A stretch of DNA of 64,000 nt, from assembly GCA_019321725.1 (NCBI GenBank), contig CM033124.1, forward strand, positions 992,001 to 1,056,000, given 5' to 3'. The translations under genes and the position numbers were made by a program. Under the pieces are notes generated by a model. That model did no database searches, was not told the origin of the DNA, and saw only the letters and a program-made list of their open reading frames with translations. This DNA is from Paulownia fortunei (taxonomy: Eukaryota; Streptophyta; Magnoliopsida; Lamiales; Paulowniaceae). Of this stretch, positions 13,263-24,260 are shown piece after piece; positions within the stretch are counted from its first letter, which is position 1, and every line of letters begins with the position of its first letter.

Positions 13263-14559
13263 TTGAGAGTCTCCACCAAGCCTCCGCTGCCGTCCTCCAC
13301 CACCGCCACCGCCACCGCCCTTTCCCTCAAATCCCATTTCAGCAACCCCTTCCTCTCCACCACGCTCCACTCCTCTAAATTCTCTCCCAATACTCCACCT
13401 CTACCCAAAATCCAAGCGCCTTTAGCCGTACCAAGAAAGAGGAAACAGTAGAGAAAGTCAAGCAAGAACTCCAGGACTGCCACCTCATTGCTGGCATTGG
13501 ATACAAGGGCTTCACTGTCAAACAGTTTCAAGAACTCAGAACCCAACTCCCTAAATCCTCCAAACTTGATGTGGTAGGTCAGGACTGACCCGTAATTCAT
13601 ATCATAAATAAGAAGATGGTATGGTGCGATTCAGATCGGCCCTATACAAATCGAATTATAAAATGAGAGTTAGATAGATAAAAGTGGTGAGTTTATTATT
13701 ATAATATAAGAGTTGATCGATGTATAGGTAGGACGAATTCAAGAAAAGCTTAAGAAATTTGATCTATCTATAGATCAGGCGAGTTCAAAAAATTGACCGA
13801 TTTATAAGTCGGATAAGTTAAAAGAGTAGATCGACTTGAAAATCGGATAAATTCACAAAAATAATAAAAAAAAATAATTACGACTAAAAAATAATAGATA
13901 AATTTTTAAAAATAAATTAAAAAATATAGACACAAACATAATAATATGTTATAACGTTTGAAATTTTTTTTTTTATCCTTACTTGGCATATGTAAATAAG
14001 GTAATATTATACATGATACATGTGATATTTTTTTATATATCAAAAATATACATAGCTTTTTATTCTCTCTCAAAAGATTGCTACAAATTTGAGGATCAGA
14101 GAGTTCATACGTTGGTTCACATCGATATTTTGTGAAGGTGTTCTAGTCGGATAATTAGAGGAGACTTAGGTAAATAAAAATACCCTTGTGCTTAAAGCCA
14201 TTGAGGGCGCGAAGTGGGAGGCTTTGAAGTCATGCATGAAGGGCATGAATGCTTGGCTTTTTGTGCAGAGTGAGGAAATCCCAGCTGCTTTGAAGCCTTA
14301 TAGAACCTTTTAGAAGGAGAAGAAGTTGGAAGATAATGACTTCAAAGCGGCTGTTTTTGAAGGGAAATTTTATGGGCCTGAGGAGTTTAGGGCATTGGAG
14401 AATTTGCCTACAAGGGCTGAGATTTATGCGCAGCTTTTGGGGTCTTTGAAGGGTCCTGTTTCGGCTGTTGTGGGCACCATCCAGGCACCTGCTAGGGATT
14501 TGATCATGGTGCTGAAAGCTTATTGCAAGAAGCTAGAGGAGGAGGGTGCTGGGCTATAG
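13263..14559 (+). pseudogene. RPL10: Plastid ribosomal protein L10 gene, disrupted, intron retained
   Basis: Functional homologues are nuclear-encoded, carry a transit peptide, and form part of the L10/L12 stalk base of the chloroplast 50S subunit. Exon 1 (about 13263-13573) reads a Ser/Thr-rich transit-peptide-like stretch and then, in another frame, the L10 N-terminal region KKEETVEKVKQELQDC. Exon 2 (14170-14559) begins VNKNTLVLKAIEG and continues through CMKGMNAWLFV to a natural C-terminus ending KKLEEEGAGL. The donor gtaggt (13574) and acceptor ttag (14166-14169) join them in phase, so an intron of about 596 bases survives; this argues against a processed retrocopy. Three lesions are visible: no ATG at the expected start (AT-rich DNA adjoins the transit-peptide region), a one-base loss near 13421-13423 that changes frame, and an in-frame TAG at 14311-14313 where a sense codon such as CAG is expected. 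The rest is well preserved, so decay looks recent. A shortened product from the exon-2 frame is conceivable but would lack the N-terminal half. Confidence 0.9.
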
Positions 14560-15152
14560 TTGTGTTTTTGTACTGGTTGGAGTCAATGGTATGTAAGTTT
14601 TTCTTGTTAATAGGAGCATTTTAAAATGTAAGGAAAATTGTAGTGTAGATTTCTTTTTTCGTACAGTTGATGATACAATTGGTGACACATTAATTATTGA
14701 GTCACTGGCTGAGTTTTTCTGAGTTAGCGTCTTTAATTTGTGGATAGTGTGGGGTACTTGGCTAGAAATGAAACTTAACTCCTTTTCTCTCTTCTTTTCT
14801 CATGAATTGAGCACTAGCATGCAGCGGTAATTTTTTTATGCTCTGTGATCAGATTGATGCGACAAGAATTGCTATTTAAGTTTGGCGAATTTAAATTTTT
14901 AATTTAGAATATTGCCAGTTTTTCTCGTTCAAAATTTTGGTCGATGAGCTTTTTCAGCTAATGAGACCAGGGCTTTCTCTGCTTTTCTGCTGGATGTGGT
15001 AAGTTTCCAGTAGATGGTGTATTTTCTCATGGAAGCTGTGGTAATGGCTTGAGCAGATTCTGATTTTATTATGAGTATGACGTTCAGCTGTTCATCATGT
15101 GGCCTATAGATGGCTATAAGTTGATTTGATTTAAGTTTCTGATTCTGGTGCA

Positions 15153-15290
15153 GAACTATAGTCCTTTAGGATTATTGGTCACCATATGTAGGAGCTTCAG
15201 AGGTGACAGTGTCTGTAAAACATTTTTATGAACTATAGTCATTTAGATTGCTGGTCACCTATGTAAAAGGAGCTTGAGAGGCAAAAGGTT
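15153..15290. repeat. Imperfect tandem duplication, period about 77 bases
   Basis: The block gaactatagtc...tttag...ggtcacc...tatgta...ggagctt begins at 15153 and again at 15230, with scattered substitutions and small indels. Confidence 0.55.
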
Positions 15291-16993
15291 ACTAGATTGT
15301 TTTCCATATGATGGTTATTTGTGTTGCCACTGAATTCTGTTGTTCATTAGGTGATAAAAATCTCTTGAGAACCAGCCAGCTGCCGTATTATATGTTAGGG
15401 ACCATTTTTCAGTTGAGATAATAAGTATATAGTTTTGGGGAGTCCCAGATTGAGGTTGTTTTGTGAATCTGTGAGTCCATACAATTATATCTTTGGCTAC
15501 ACAAACACCTTAAATAGGTTTCTTAAGTATTCTATTCTTGGTATGTGATCGGAACTTCAATGTTTGTTAACTGGAAGTCATTAGTTGTATTTAACTCAAG
15601 CAACTCTAATGAGTGGAATCCAGATTAGAAATTGGCAATTCATATGCTGAATTCTGAGAGCTCCAGATCATCAAGATATGGGATCATATAAGATTATTGG
15701 GAGGTTTTTGTATCTAGTTCTATAGCACTATACGACTTTGATTACCGAAACATTTTACACCAGGATCTTCTAATGCCAACTGCTGTACCGTTTGCTTTTT
15801 TATGGATCGTGGTGTCTCCTCTTTCTGTTGGGCTAAAGAATGTGCACTAGTTTCCTTAAATAAAGGTCAACTCACCTGTTTCAGATGTGGGTTTACTTTG
15901 TTGAAACTATCTAGACAGCCGTATATGTGCGTGCAACTCCAGTTCCTTAGGCGCTTAGTAGATGACATGTGCTCACCATGTAAAAGCTGAAGTGGATTTC
16001 TTAGAACTGAGGACACGAGGTATGAATATATAATTGGAGATCCTATTCTGCTAAGGTTGCATCAGTATGCAGTGTCTTGAGAAGTTATCTTTGCCTACTT
16101 AACATCAATTTATTTTCTCTACATGCTGCTGGTGCATGGAGCAAAATATGTGTAATGCTTCTTTACTGGCGTGTTATTGTGCTAATGTCCTGTCGTATAT
16201 GCTCACCAAAACGGTCCTCAATAGTTTCATGTCATTAGAGACGCGATTTAAAATATAATTTTCACTAAATAGTGCATTCTTCAGGTTTATTTTTTAGTGG
16301 AATAATTTTTGAAAATATGTAAAAGAAAAATATTGTTTTATTACGGTCTCTAATATAAACTCCTTTTGCATGAAAACAATCCACTTCATTTCTTACATAT
16401 AAAAGGAGTTGATGAAAGGAATTTATTTATAATGGTGATATACAGTGTCAGCCATATTGTACTATTTTACATCAAACTGGAATCGCATTTGCCACTTACT
16501 GGATGATGTGTACATGATTATGCTTTATCTGACTATTTTATATGCTTCAATTTATGCTGTATGCCTGCAAAATGGTACCAAAATACAATATTTATGTGCA
16601 AAACAAGACATTATTGCTGCACTTAAGTGGAGAAGAATCTTGAAGCACTGCATGACTTCTATAGTTACAAGTGCGGTTATTAAAGAGTAGCCTGGATAGA
16701 CTCATGCAAGATAGACTGGTAATACGTACTCTTATTCCCTTATTTCCTCGTGTGTTTCGTAGAGATACTGTGAGACTCATGGTCACTTCTGATGTTCATG
16801 TCCATTTACTTTCAGAATTTAATCTTTTTTAGCTAAGCAAATGTAACATTTCCTGGCAAGGAGGAAATTGTTAAAACCTCATCAGCTAGATGATTGTACA
16901 AGCCAAAGGAAAAGAACTTAAACATCTTTCAATTATACTTGTATTTGGCGTTGCAGTTTTATCATATTTGGCCAGAGAGGAAGAATGAACTGT

Positions 16994-17063
16994 ATGGAAA
17001 CTTGTGTAGATGCTATATCTCGTCAACAATGGAAACTTGTATAGATGCTATATGTCTTCAACA
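16994..17063. repeat. 35-base tandem duplication
   Basis: Two adjacent 35-base units, 16994-17028 and 17029-17063, both start atggaaacttgt and contain tagatgctatat; they differ at only a few positions. Confidence 0.75.
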
Positions 17064-17616
17064 ATTGATTTATAATATTGTCAAGTGCAGAATTTTGCCC
17101 GTGTCTGACATCCCACAAACTCCATACGATTTGTGGTTGAAAAAAGAATGGAACCTACTGTCTGTCTACTTTTAACTCTTAGTAGATTGGCGTGCTTGGA
17201 GGTTTCTTCTTCACGAGTTAAGTAGATCTTTTGGGAGTAGTATAGTTATTGTGGGAGTTTCTTGTGTATGTTGTTGTACTTTATCTTGGCTTAATAAAAT
17301 TGATCTTAACAAAAAGATGTGATGCTCGCCCATCTTAGCTGCACTATCTTTTCTTTCATTTTGTCCCTTTTTCCCTCTCTCTTTTGGTAGGATTTGAGTT
17401 TACTGAAATGAAGGCATTAAAGAGCTTCACGTCAAATACTATACAACTCTTAATGACTGCTGATTCATTGCTTAATAGTCAATACAATGAATTTGTGCAG
17501 CTGTTGACAACATATGTACCTGGAGATATATTCTTGAAGTTACAGCCACCAGGATGATTCTTTTCTTGTTTGTCTATGGCTCGAGAAAGGTTCAGATTTT
17601 GAGTCAATGATCTTCC

Positions 17617-20600
17617 TCAGTTTCTGACCCATCTCCTAAGTCTTAGACGCCCTCTACCATATTTCAAATCTGGCAAAAATGTATACCCAAGTGCAAATCC
17701 AACAACTATTCCACATCCATAACCTGATAATGCAAATCTCCAGTCGAATAAGCTCTCATTTTCTGAACTCTCACCCTGTGGTGGAGGTTGTGGCGTTGAA
17801 TTATCAGCCACTGTGCATTTCTTTGACAATGGCAGCCCACACAATCCATCGTTCCCAATATAGGAATCATTTGTGTAGGTATCAAACTGGTTTCCTCGAG
17901 GCACACTCCCTGTCAGATTGTTGTAAGAAAGATTAAAAGATGACAGGAAAGTAAGGCCTGTAAGCTGCTGAGGAATAGTCCCGGAGAGTTTATTCTGTGA
18001 GAGATCCAAGGATTCGAGCTCAACCAAGTCCCCCAGTGATGGGGGTATTTTCCCTTCAAAAGCATTTCGTGACAAGTTGAGCACAACCAATGATTTTAGT
18101 TCCCCGATTTCACCAGGGATCTTCCCATGGAACCTGTTGTTGGACAGATCAAGAGATACAAAAATGGTCAATATCCTCACGAGCACAATTTCATATCCTT
18201 TGCTCATAATTGTTACAGAATCTTGATAGTACTCATATTGCCCTATTGTTTTCAGGGCTGCAGACTTGCTTTTGCTGTTCATTAACATCTCATCCAAACT
18301 TTCAAGGAATTCTCGAGGCAAATCTCCAGTGAAGTGGTTGGATGATAGGTCAATTATTCCCAAATTTGGGAGAGAAAAATTTCTTCTTGGAAGTTGTATT
18401 TGACCATAAAAACTGTTGTTCCTCAAGACAAGAACTTTCAAGTCAGGAAGTTTATCCAACCAGAAGGGGAAAGTATCTGTAATCATGTTGTTTCCAAGAT
18501 CCAACACCTCAAGCATTTTACAGTTTGCTAATGACCTTGGCAGCTGCCCTTCCAAGAGATTGCCATTGATATTCAGAGACCTCAGACTTCTTGCTAATGC
18601 AAACTCTGAAGGGATTCGCTGATATTTGTTCCCCTGCAAGTTTAACACAGAGAGATTGCCCATCGTGCCTAGACATTCGGGGATCAATCCAGTGAGGTGA
18701 TTATGAGAAGCATCGAGAATAGACAGGCTGCTCAAATTGCAAATCCCGCTTGGAAGTGATCCTCGAAGCAAATTTCCCCGAAGATCAAGGGTCGCCAACA
18801 AATTCAAGGAGACATTAGGGTAAAATTCTTCCACCGAATAGAGACTATTGTGTGAAATGTTCACATACTGAAGGCTGCTCTTCCAAATCCAGCTGGGTAC
18901 TTGGCCCTCCATTTTGTTGCCTGAAAGGTCAAGGTACCATAGGCCGTCTAACAATTTCAGAAACTCTGGAAATCTGAAAACATTGCAGGAACGCATCACC
19001 AATTTGACCAGTGGAGAAAATATACTGTTTTCTTTGTCACCCTGGCTAGAGCCTTCAGGAAAATCTACCTTGTTCTCTGAAAGATCCAGCTCATTAAGAG
19101 AGCTAGTCCACAACCACTTGGGAACATATCCTTGGATTTGATTGTTTGAAAGATTCAGAGTCCTCAGTTGTTCTTGTTTCTTGAGGAAAGTAGGGAATTC
19201 TGTCAAGTTGCATTTGCTCAATTTCAGTTCCTCCAGCATTGGAAATATCAAATCTGGTTGATCAGTTCCAATGGTTAAGCTATTGAAAGAAAGGTCGAGG
19301 CTCGTTAAGTTGTTGAGATTCTGGAATGCTTCCAACTTGATGGAGCCAGTGAATTTGTTAGCAGCAAGTGAAACAAAAATGAGACTTTGGATCTCAGAAA
19401 TTGATCTTGGTATTTCTCCACTCAGGTTGTTGCCATTTAAGTACACTTTCTCCAACACTGAAGAGGAGGCTGGAAAATCCTCAAGTTCTCCCCTCAAATG
19501 GTTGTCGTTTAAGTACAAAACTTTCAGGGATGGAAGTGTGAAAAGAAGAGGATCTATTGTGCCTGTGAGAAGATTGAAAGATAACCGAAGGTCTGCAAGG
19601 TTTGGGACCCCACTATCTCTGAAAGCCGGGATTGAGCCATTGAAATTATTATAGCTAATGTCTATTTCAATCACACTAGTGAGGTTTGCAAGTGATGGTG
19701 GGATCAAACCAGAAAAGTTACAGGTATAAAGAAGCAAATTTGTCATGAACTTCAAATTACCAATTGAATCGGGCAATTTTCCTTGGAAGTTTGTTTCATA
19801 TAGGGAAACCAGTTGCAGTGAGCTATGAAAGGGAAATTCAGGCAACTCACCTGTCAGGAGTGGATTTTTTGACAAATCAATGGTTTTCAGTCTTGGTAAC
19901 AGGAAAACATTTCCAGGAAAGTTGCCATAAAGTTGAGTAGAAGCGAGATTCAACACTTGCAAGTCCCTGAAACTGGCTAGAAAATGCGGTACCTCAGAGG
20001 AGAGATTGTTACCATCAAGCTTGATATGGTTTAAAGATTTCAGATTTTCAAATGAACTGTGGATAGGACCTGAGAGCCGACAGTGTGACAAACTTAAGAC
20101 TTTAAGGTTAGGAAGTGCAGACAAGGCTTGAGACCAGCTTGAGCCTTGAGCTGAAAGGTCCACACTATCAAGATTGACAACTGTTAGAGCTCTCAGATTC
20201 CGAAAAAATGACCCAAGATTCGGTCTTTCAAGCCTGAGCCTATGGAGCTCTTCGAAATCAAAGATATTATTGAAGTCTGGATCATTAAAAGTTGGGGGCA
20301 ACTCACAAAATGGAATTGTGGAGAGATCAAGAGATATTAGTCTCACTAGACGAGAAATCCCTGCTGGTATCTGATCAGAAAAACAGGAATATGAAAGATT
20401 AAGGTGAGTTAGATTTGTAAGCCTCTCAAAACCTGAAGGGATTGGACTCAATTGGAAGTTGTTGCGAGCAAGACTAAGACGCTGGAGATGGCGAAGATTG
20501 AATATGGCTTCGACATGGCCTGAAAGCCTGCTGTAGCTGAGGTTTAGGCCGATAACGTTGCCAGAATTGTCGCATGTCACACCATCCCACAAGCAGCAGT

Positions 20601-20835
20601 CTGTTTTCTTGTCCCATTTCGCAACTTTCATCGATGAGTTATCATCGAACGAGACAGAGGACGAGTTGTGGTTGAGGACATCTTTTTGCAGTTGCATCAA
20701 AGCTGTTTTCTGGTCACTGAGGCACGGGTGTGTGCTGCTGTGTGGCAGCTGAGCTGAATGGGACACAAGTGCATTTTGTGAGACACAGAGTAGAAAGACA
20801 AGTAACAGCATGGAATGCTTGCAGATGAGTCTCAT
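17617..20835 (-). CDS. LRR receptor-like protein, Ve1/Cf-type
   Basis: This is an intact single-exon gene for a 1072-residue cell-surface receptor-like protein without a kinase domain. A hydrophobic signal peptide (about 1-28) precedes the LRR N-terminal cap, with W74, the C80-C81 pair and C88. Roughly 28-31 extracellular leucine-rich repeats of the LxxLxLxxNxLxGxIP type follow. A non-LRR island (about 860-910) contains YYQDSVTIMSKG, a hallmark of the Ve/Cf/RLP group. The last LRRs end in a cap with GLCGLPLSKKC, an acidic juxtamembrane segment, a transmembrane helix (about 1034-1054) and a short basic cytoplasmic tail. Many NxS/T sites fit a glycosylated ectodomain. Family members perceive microbial or damage-derived apoplastic ligands and signal through the adaptor kinases SOBIR1 and BAK1; the ligand here is unknown. 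Length and architecture are complete, with no stop or frameshift. It stands alone in the window, although this family is often clustered. Confidence 0.93.
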   Translation of the reverse strand: MRLICKHSMLLLVFLLCVSQNALVSHSAQLPHSSTHPCLSDQKTALMQLQKDVLNHNSSSVSFDDNSSMKVAKWDKKTDCCLWDGVTCDNSGNVIGLNLSYSRLSGHVEAIFNLRHLQRLSLARNNFQLSPIPSGFERLTNLTHLNLSYSCFSDQIPAGISRLVRLISLDLSTIPFCELPPTFNDPDFNNIFDFEELHRLRLERPNLGSFFRNLRALTVVNLDSVDLSAQGSSWSQALSALPNLKVLSLSHCRLSGPIHSSFENLKSLNHIKLDGNNLSSEVPHFLASFRDLQVLNLASTQLYGNFPGNVFLLPRLKTIDLSKNPLLTGELPEFPFHSSLQLVSLYETNFQGKLPDSIGNLKFMTNLLLYTCNFSGLIPPSLANLTSVIEIDISYNNFNGSIPAFRDSGVPNLADLRLSFNLLTGTIDPLLFTLPSLKVLYLNDNHLRGELEDFPASSSVLEKVYLNGNNLSGEIPRSISEIQSLIFVSLAANKFTGSIKLEAFQNLNNLTSLDLSFNSLTIGTDQPDLIFPMLEELKLSKCNLTEFPTFLKKQEQLRTLNLSNNQIQGYVPKWLWTSSLNELDLSENKVDFPEGSSQGDKENSIFSPLVKLVMRSCNVFRFPEFLKLLDGLWYLDLSGNKMEGQVPSWIWKSSLQYVNISHNSLYSVEEFYPNVSLNLLATLDLRGNLLRGSLPSGICNLSSLSILDASHNHLTGLIPECLGTMGNLSVLNLQGNKYQRIPSEFALARSLRSLNINGNLLEGQLPRSLANCKMLEVLDLGNNMITDTFPFWLDKLPDLKVLVLRNNSFYGQIQLPRRNFSLPNLGIIDLSSNHFTGDLPREFLESLDEMLMNSKSKSAALKTIGQYEYYQDSVTIMSKGYEIVLVRILTIFVSLDLSNNRFHGKIPGEIGELKSLVVLNLSRNAFEGKIPPSLGDLVELESLDLSQNKLSGTIPQQLTGLTFLSSFNLSYNNLTGSVPRGNQFDTYTNDSYIGNDGLCGLPLSKKCTVADNSTPQPPPQGESSENESLFDWRFALSGYGCGIVVGFALGYTFLPDLKYGRGRLRLRRWVRN

Positions 20836-20904
20836 CTTTCTGTCACTACTGTATGGGAAATGGTTTGGAACTTTGGTTGATTTTTAAGAATGCAATTTTC
20901 TTTT

Positions 20905-20915
20905 CCTTATATAAA
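20905..20915 (-). promoter_or_regulatory. TATA box of the receptor-like protein gene
   Basis: On the minus strand the sequence reads TTTATATAAGG, about 75 bases upstream of the ATG at 20835. That spacing fits a TATA box with a 5' leader of roughly 40 bases. No other core element was assigned. Confidence 0.6.
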
Positions 20916-22803
20916 GAGGATATGGTTTGATCTTCATAACTTTAAGGAGTTTACGACAAGTTATCTTGACTATCTACAGGATATGGTTTAAATCTTGATT
21001 ATCCCTTAAAAACCATGGTTTATTTCTGATTAAGAGCATTACTTACAGATTCCAAGAAGATTCAAAGAGTGCATTTGTGAGCAATGTCTACTTTCGTTAT
21101 GGAGGAAGTCCATATCATGCATGAAATGATTGTCTTCATAGGTGGACAGTCCTGAAGGTCTCGATCATTGCATTTTACCCCTCTTATTTTTTAAAAATGG
21201 CGCATAATCCCATATCTTATCGAAATAGGTTAATAACCCCTCGGTTTTAAAAAATGTAAACCATCTTCTCCAATTCCATCTTCTCCAATTTGGTCCAATG
21301 TGTTATATTATAATGCGAGTTAAATAATTAAAAATATAACTATACATGTTATATATGTATTAAGTACTAGGTGAATAATCCTCTGCTTTTAAGAAAACTT
21401 TCTTAATTTTAAGAAATTTTACATATGTTACGAAACTTTAATTTTTGTAATAACAATAATTTTAAGATTTTAGTGAAGGCAATAATAAATAAAAAATATA
21501 TATCCCAAATTTTTGCGCAATAATCAAGTCAAAATTATGACATAATGATTTAATTTATCTATAACATATTCAAAAGCATTCTAAACATTATAAATTTTTA
21601 GTAACAGACATTTAGTATTTTTTAAATATGTGTAAACACATCGTAGTTTTGGTCACAAACTATTTATTTATATTCTTGTTATACAATGATGTTTTCATAT
21701 TTGTATGCTTTTATATCCTTATTTCTTAATAAAATGCCGAGTGTAAAAATAAAATAAAATAAAATATTTTAATGTGCGTATCAATTCAACAAAAAGTTCA
21801 ATTCTTGCAGAAATTAAATTTAAAAAATATATTAAAATCACTTTATGGTCGTGCATGATTCAAATATTAAAAAGTGAGTATAAATTATTATATTTCCTAT
21901 AACACGGGTTTATTTCCCAATATTTAAAATTAAAAAATAGATCATCCACAATTTTTTAAATAAACACGAGGCCAAAATGTAATTTTTCCTAATATTTTAA
22001 GTCGGGTCTTCACATCTAGAAAGACTTAATATGAAGAAATAGTCTTCCTCTATCCAAAGTCAACAATTAGTCTTCCTCTATCACATCGATGTTGAAGGAA
22101 TTGAAAATGGGATCCTTCTTAGCAGCTCGTTTCCACAACATCACCATCATAGTAATAAAATTATTTGAATTATAAAAAATAACAAGATTTCCGTACGATG
22201 TTGGAATTCCGCATAAATCTTTCGTTAATAATGAGACAAAATTTCCTAAACTTTTTATTAATATAACGATTATTTTTTACTTTTATTCTTATTTTAATAA
22301 GACTATATTATACTAAGTTGTTTTTCTATTTTTTCAATACATATATATATATTTATTTATTTATTAAATAATATATTTTTTATTGACAATATTCACACAT
22401 AAATATATTATTTTTATTATAATAATTAAGAATTTTGTAGTGATGTATTCTCGAATTAATTGTATTTTTTAATGATGAATTTTATTATGTATATAGAATT
22501 TTATCGATTTTATTTTAAATGATCTCGAATTAATAATTTTAAAAGATAACGAATAATTTCTAAATTTTGAATTTATTACTATGATTAATGATAACATATT
22601 ATGTGGGGTCTCATGTGTGAATCCACATGTTAATAGCTATAATAATGTCTTGGAATTAATCGTGATTGGCCAAAACTGCACCGTAAAAATGGGGCTAATT
22701 GTATGAAAATAATGGAAGGAAAATTCAAGAAATGATGAGAAAATAACATATTTTGCCGCCTATGGAAAGAGTCAACCTCCACCACATAAAGCTCCATAGT
22801 TAA

Positions 22804-22975
22804 TCGAATTTTTTATTTTAATTTAATTTTTCATCTCGTATTTCACTTTACATATATATATAATGTGTATATAATTCTCACCAAATATATAATATAAAAA
22901 GTATTTTATATATTTATCATATATCTACAAAATGAAATACGAGATAAAATATCAAATTATGATATATAATCGAAT
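22804..22975. mobile_element. Short inverted-repeat element (MITE-like)
   Basis: A perfect 13-base inverted repeat, atctcgtatttca at 22833-22845 and its complement at 22933-22945, extends imperfectly outwards to tcgaatttt-type ends near 22804 and 22975. The interior is AT-rich and non-coding. Size and structure fit a MITE, but no clear target-site duplication was identified. Confidence 0.5.
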
Positions 22976-23640
22976 TTTCAAATTAATGTATTATTATTGG
23001 ATGTATCCATAATAAAAGAAAATGGTACTATTTAGACATGGTCATGGTAATGATGTAGACTTGTTCATCTATCTAATTACCATATGTTACTATGGTACAT
23101 TTGTACAAGGAGAAGAGGTTGATTGTAATCTAACATGACTTGTTCAAACTAAGACGGAGCTAGAGGGCAGGCGGCCGGGAGCCCCCTCAACTCAATTTTT
23201 TTTAATACTAATGTTATTTTAATTATAAAAAAAAAAGATAATATTACTCACCATAGTACTAAACAATTTCATTTATTTAATCTTATTAGTATGAATATCT
23301 TAAAATTGTTGGGTAAAGACAATGGTCCTCTTCATTAATTTATTTTTTGTTACTTTCTCTTAAATTTTAGAAAATTTTAATTAGACATTAGAGATGAGGT
23401 AATATTTAGATCAATTTCCTTTTTTTTTTTTCACATCTTATCCAAGAATCAGACTCAAAATTTGAAATTTTAATTCCATTATTTTTGTTTTCTAAGACCT
23501 TAGGAATGTCTCATTTAATGTTTTTTAGCTGGCTCTATTCCTCAAAGGACAAGGTGGCCCTCATCACATGGGCTGCTCCAGCTTTCAGATTAGGTAGCAT
23601 GTAGAGTCTTCCTCTAAGTCAACTTGGGGGAGAAAGGAAG

Positions 23641-24260
23641 GCCTTGTTTGGTATTATTTTGAGAAATTATTGTTCTTCTCATGAAATGGAATATGTATTT
23701 GGGATTAAAGTTTGGAGAAACATATTTTTATCCCACATAATACTTATATAAATTATTATTTTAATTAAATAATCATATATCATATTATACTCACACTAAC
23801 TGCAATAAAATAATATCAACAAGATATCTACAATTTAAAATATTTGTCACTAACCACAACAATTAACATCGATAAAATATTTATAATTGAAAATATATCT
23901 CAAATTACGTCATATTATTTTTTTCCTAATAAAATATTCTCATTCTCTACATATTCTCCAAACTCACTACCCAAAATACATATTTTTCCCAAAATATCGA
24001 GAATAACACCGGATAAAAATCCAAAAAAATACAAGAAAAAAGCAAACCAAATGTATTTGTCGACAATATTTATTCATATTTGTAATTGTAAATAAATAAA
24101 TCAATCATACGTTTCTCAAAATAAAATATCAACTCAATATGTCAGTTCAATTGATAAACTCTCGCTAATCCAAACACAATTTTATTTTTGCACAAAATTA
24201 AAAAAAAAAAACTCGAAATATATTTCCAAAAAACATACTCGAAAATAACTCCAAACAATA
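23641..24260. mobile_element. MITE-like repeat, second copy of the family at 60061-60460
   Basis: The left end gccttgtttggtattatttt (23641-23660) resembles the left end of the 60-kb element. The interior has the same ordered blocks (actaactgcaataaaataat, acaagatat, attctcattctctacatatt, aaaatacatatttttcccaaaat, aataacacc). Two right ends are possible: near 24018 after the aataacacc block, or near 24260, where ataactccaaacaata mirrors the left end. The longer version would include added internal sequence. Confidence 0.45.

Larger units (their letters stand above)
14560..17616. other. Non-coding stretch between the L10 pseudogene and the receptor-like protein gene
   Basis: About 3 kb, less AT-rich than the flanking intergenic DNA and with the texture of intron or UTR sequence, but no open frame resembles a known protein. 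It holds two small tandem duplications (15153-15290 and 16994-17063). A segment ending near 17290-17310 has a cttaataaaatt motif followed by an A-rich end, like a polyadenylation site or LINE tail. It may be former 3' sequence of the L10 gene, a non-coding RNA or old transposon DNA; sequence alone does not decide. Confidence 0.4.

Noticed and set aside
13238..13600. Minus-strand 120-residue frame over the L10 exon
   Set aside because: It is the complement of the L10 pseudogene exon 1, which has clear homology on the plus strand.
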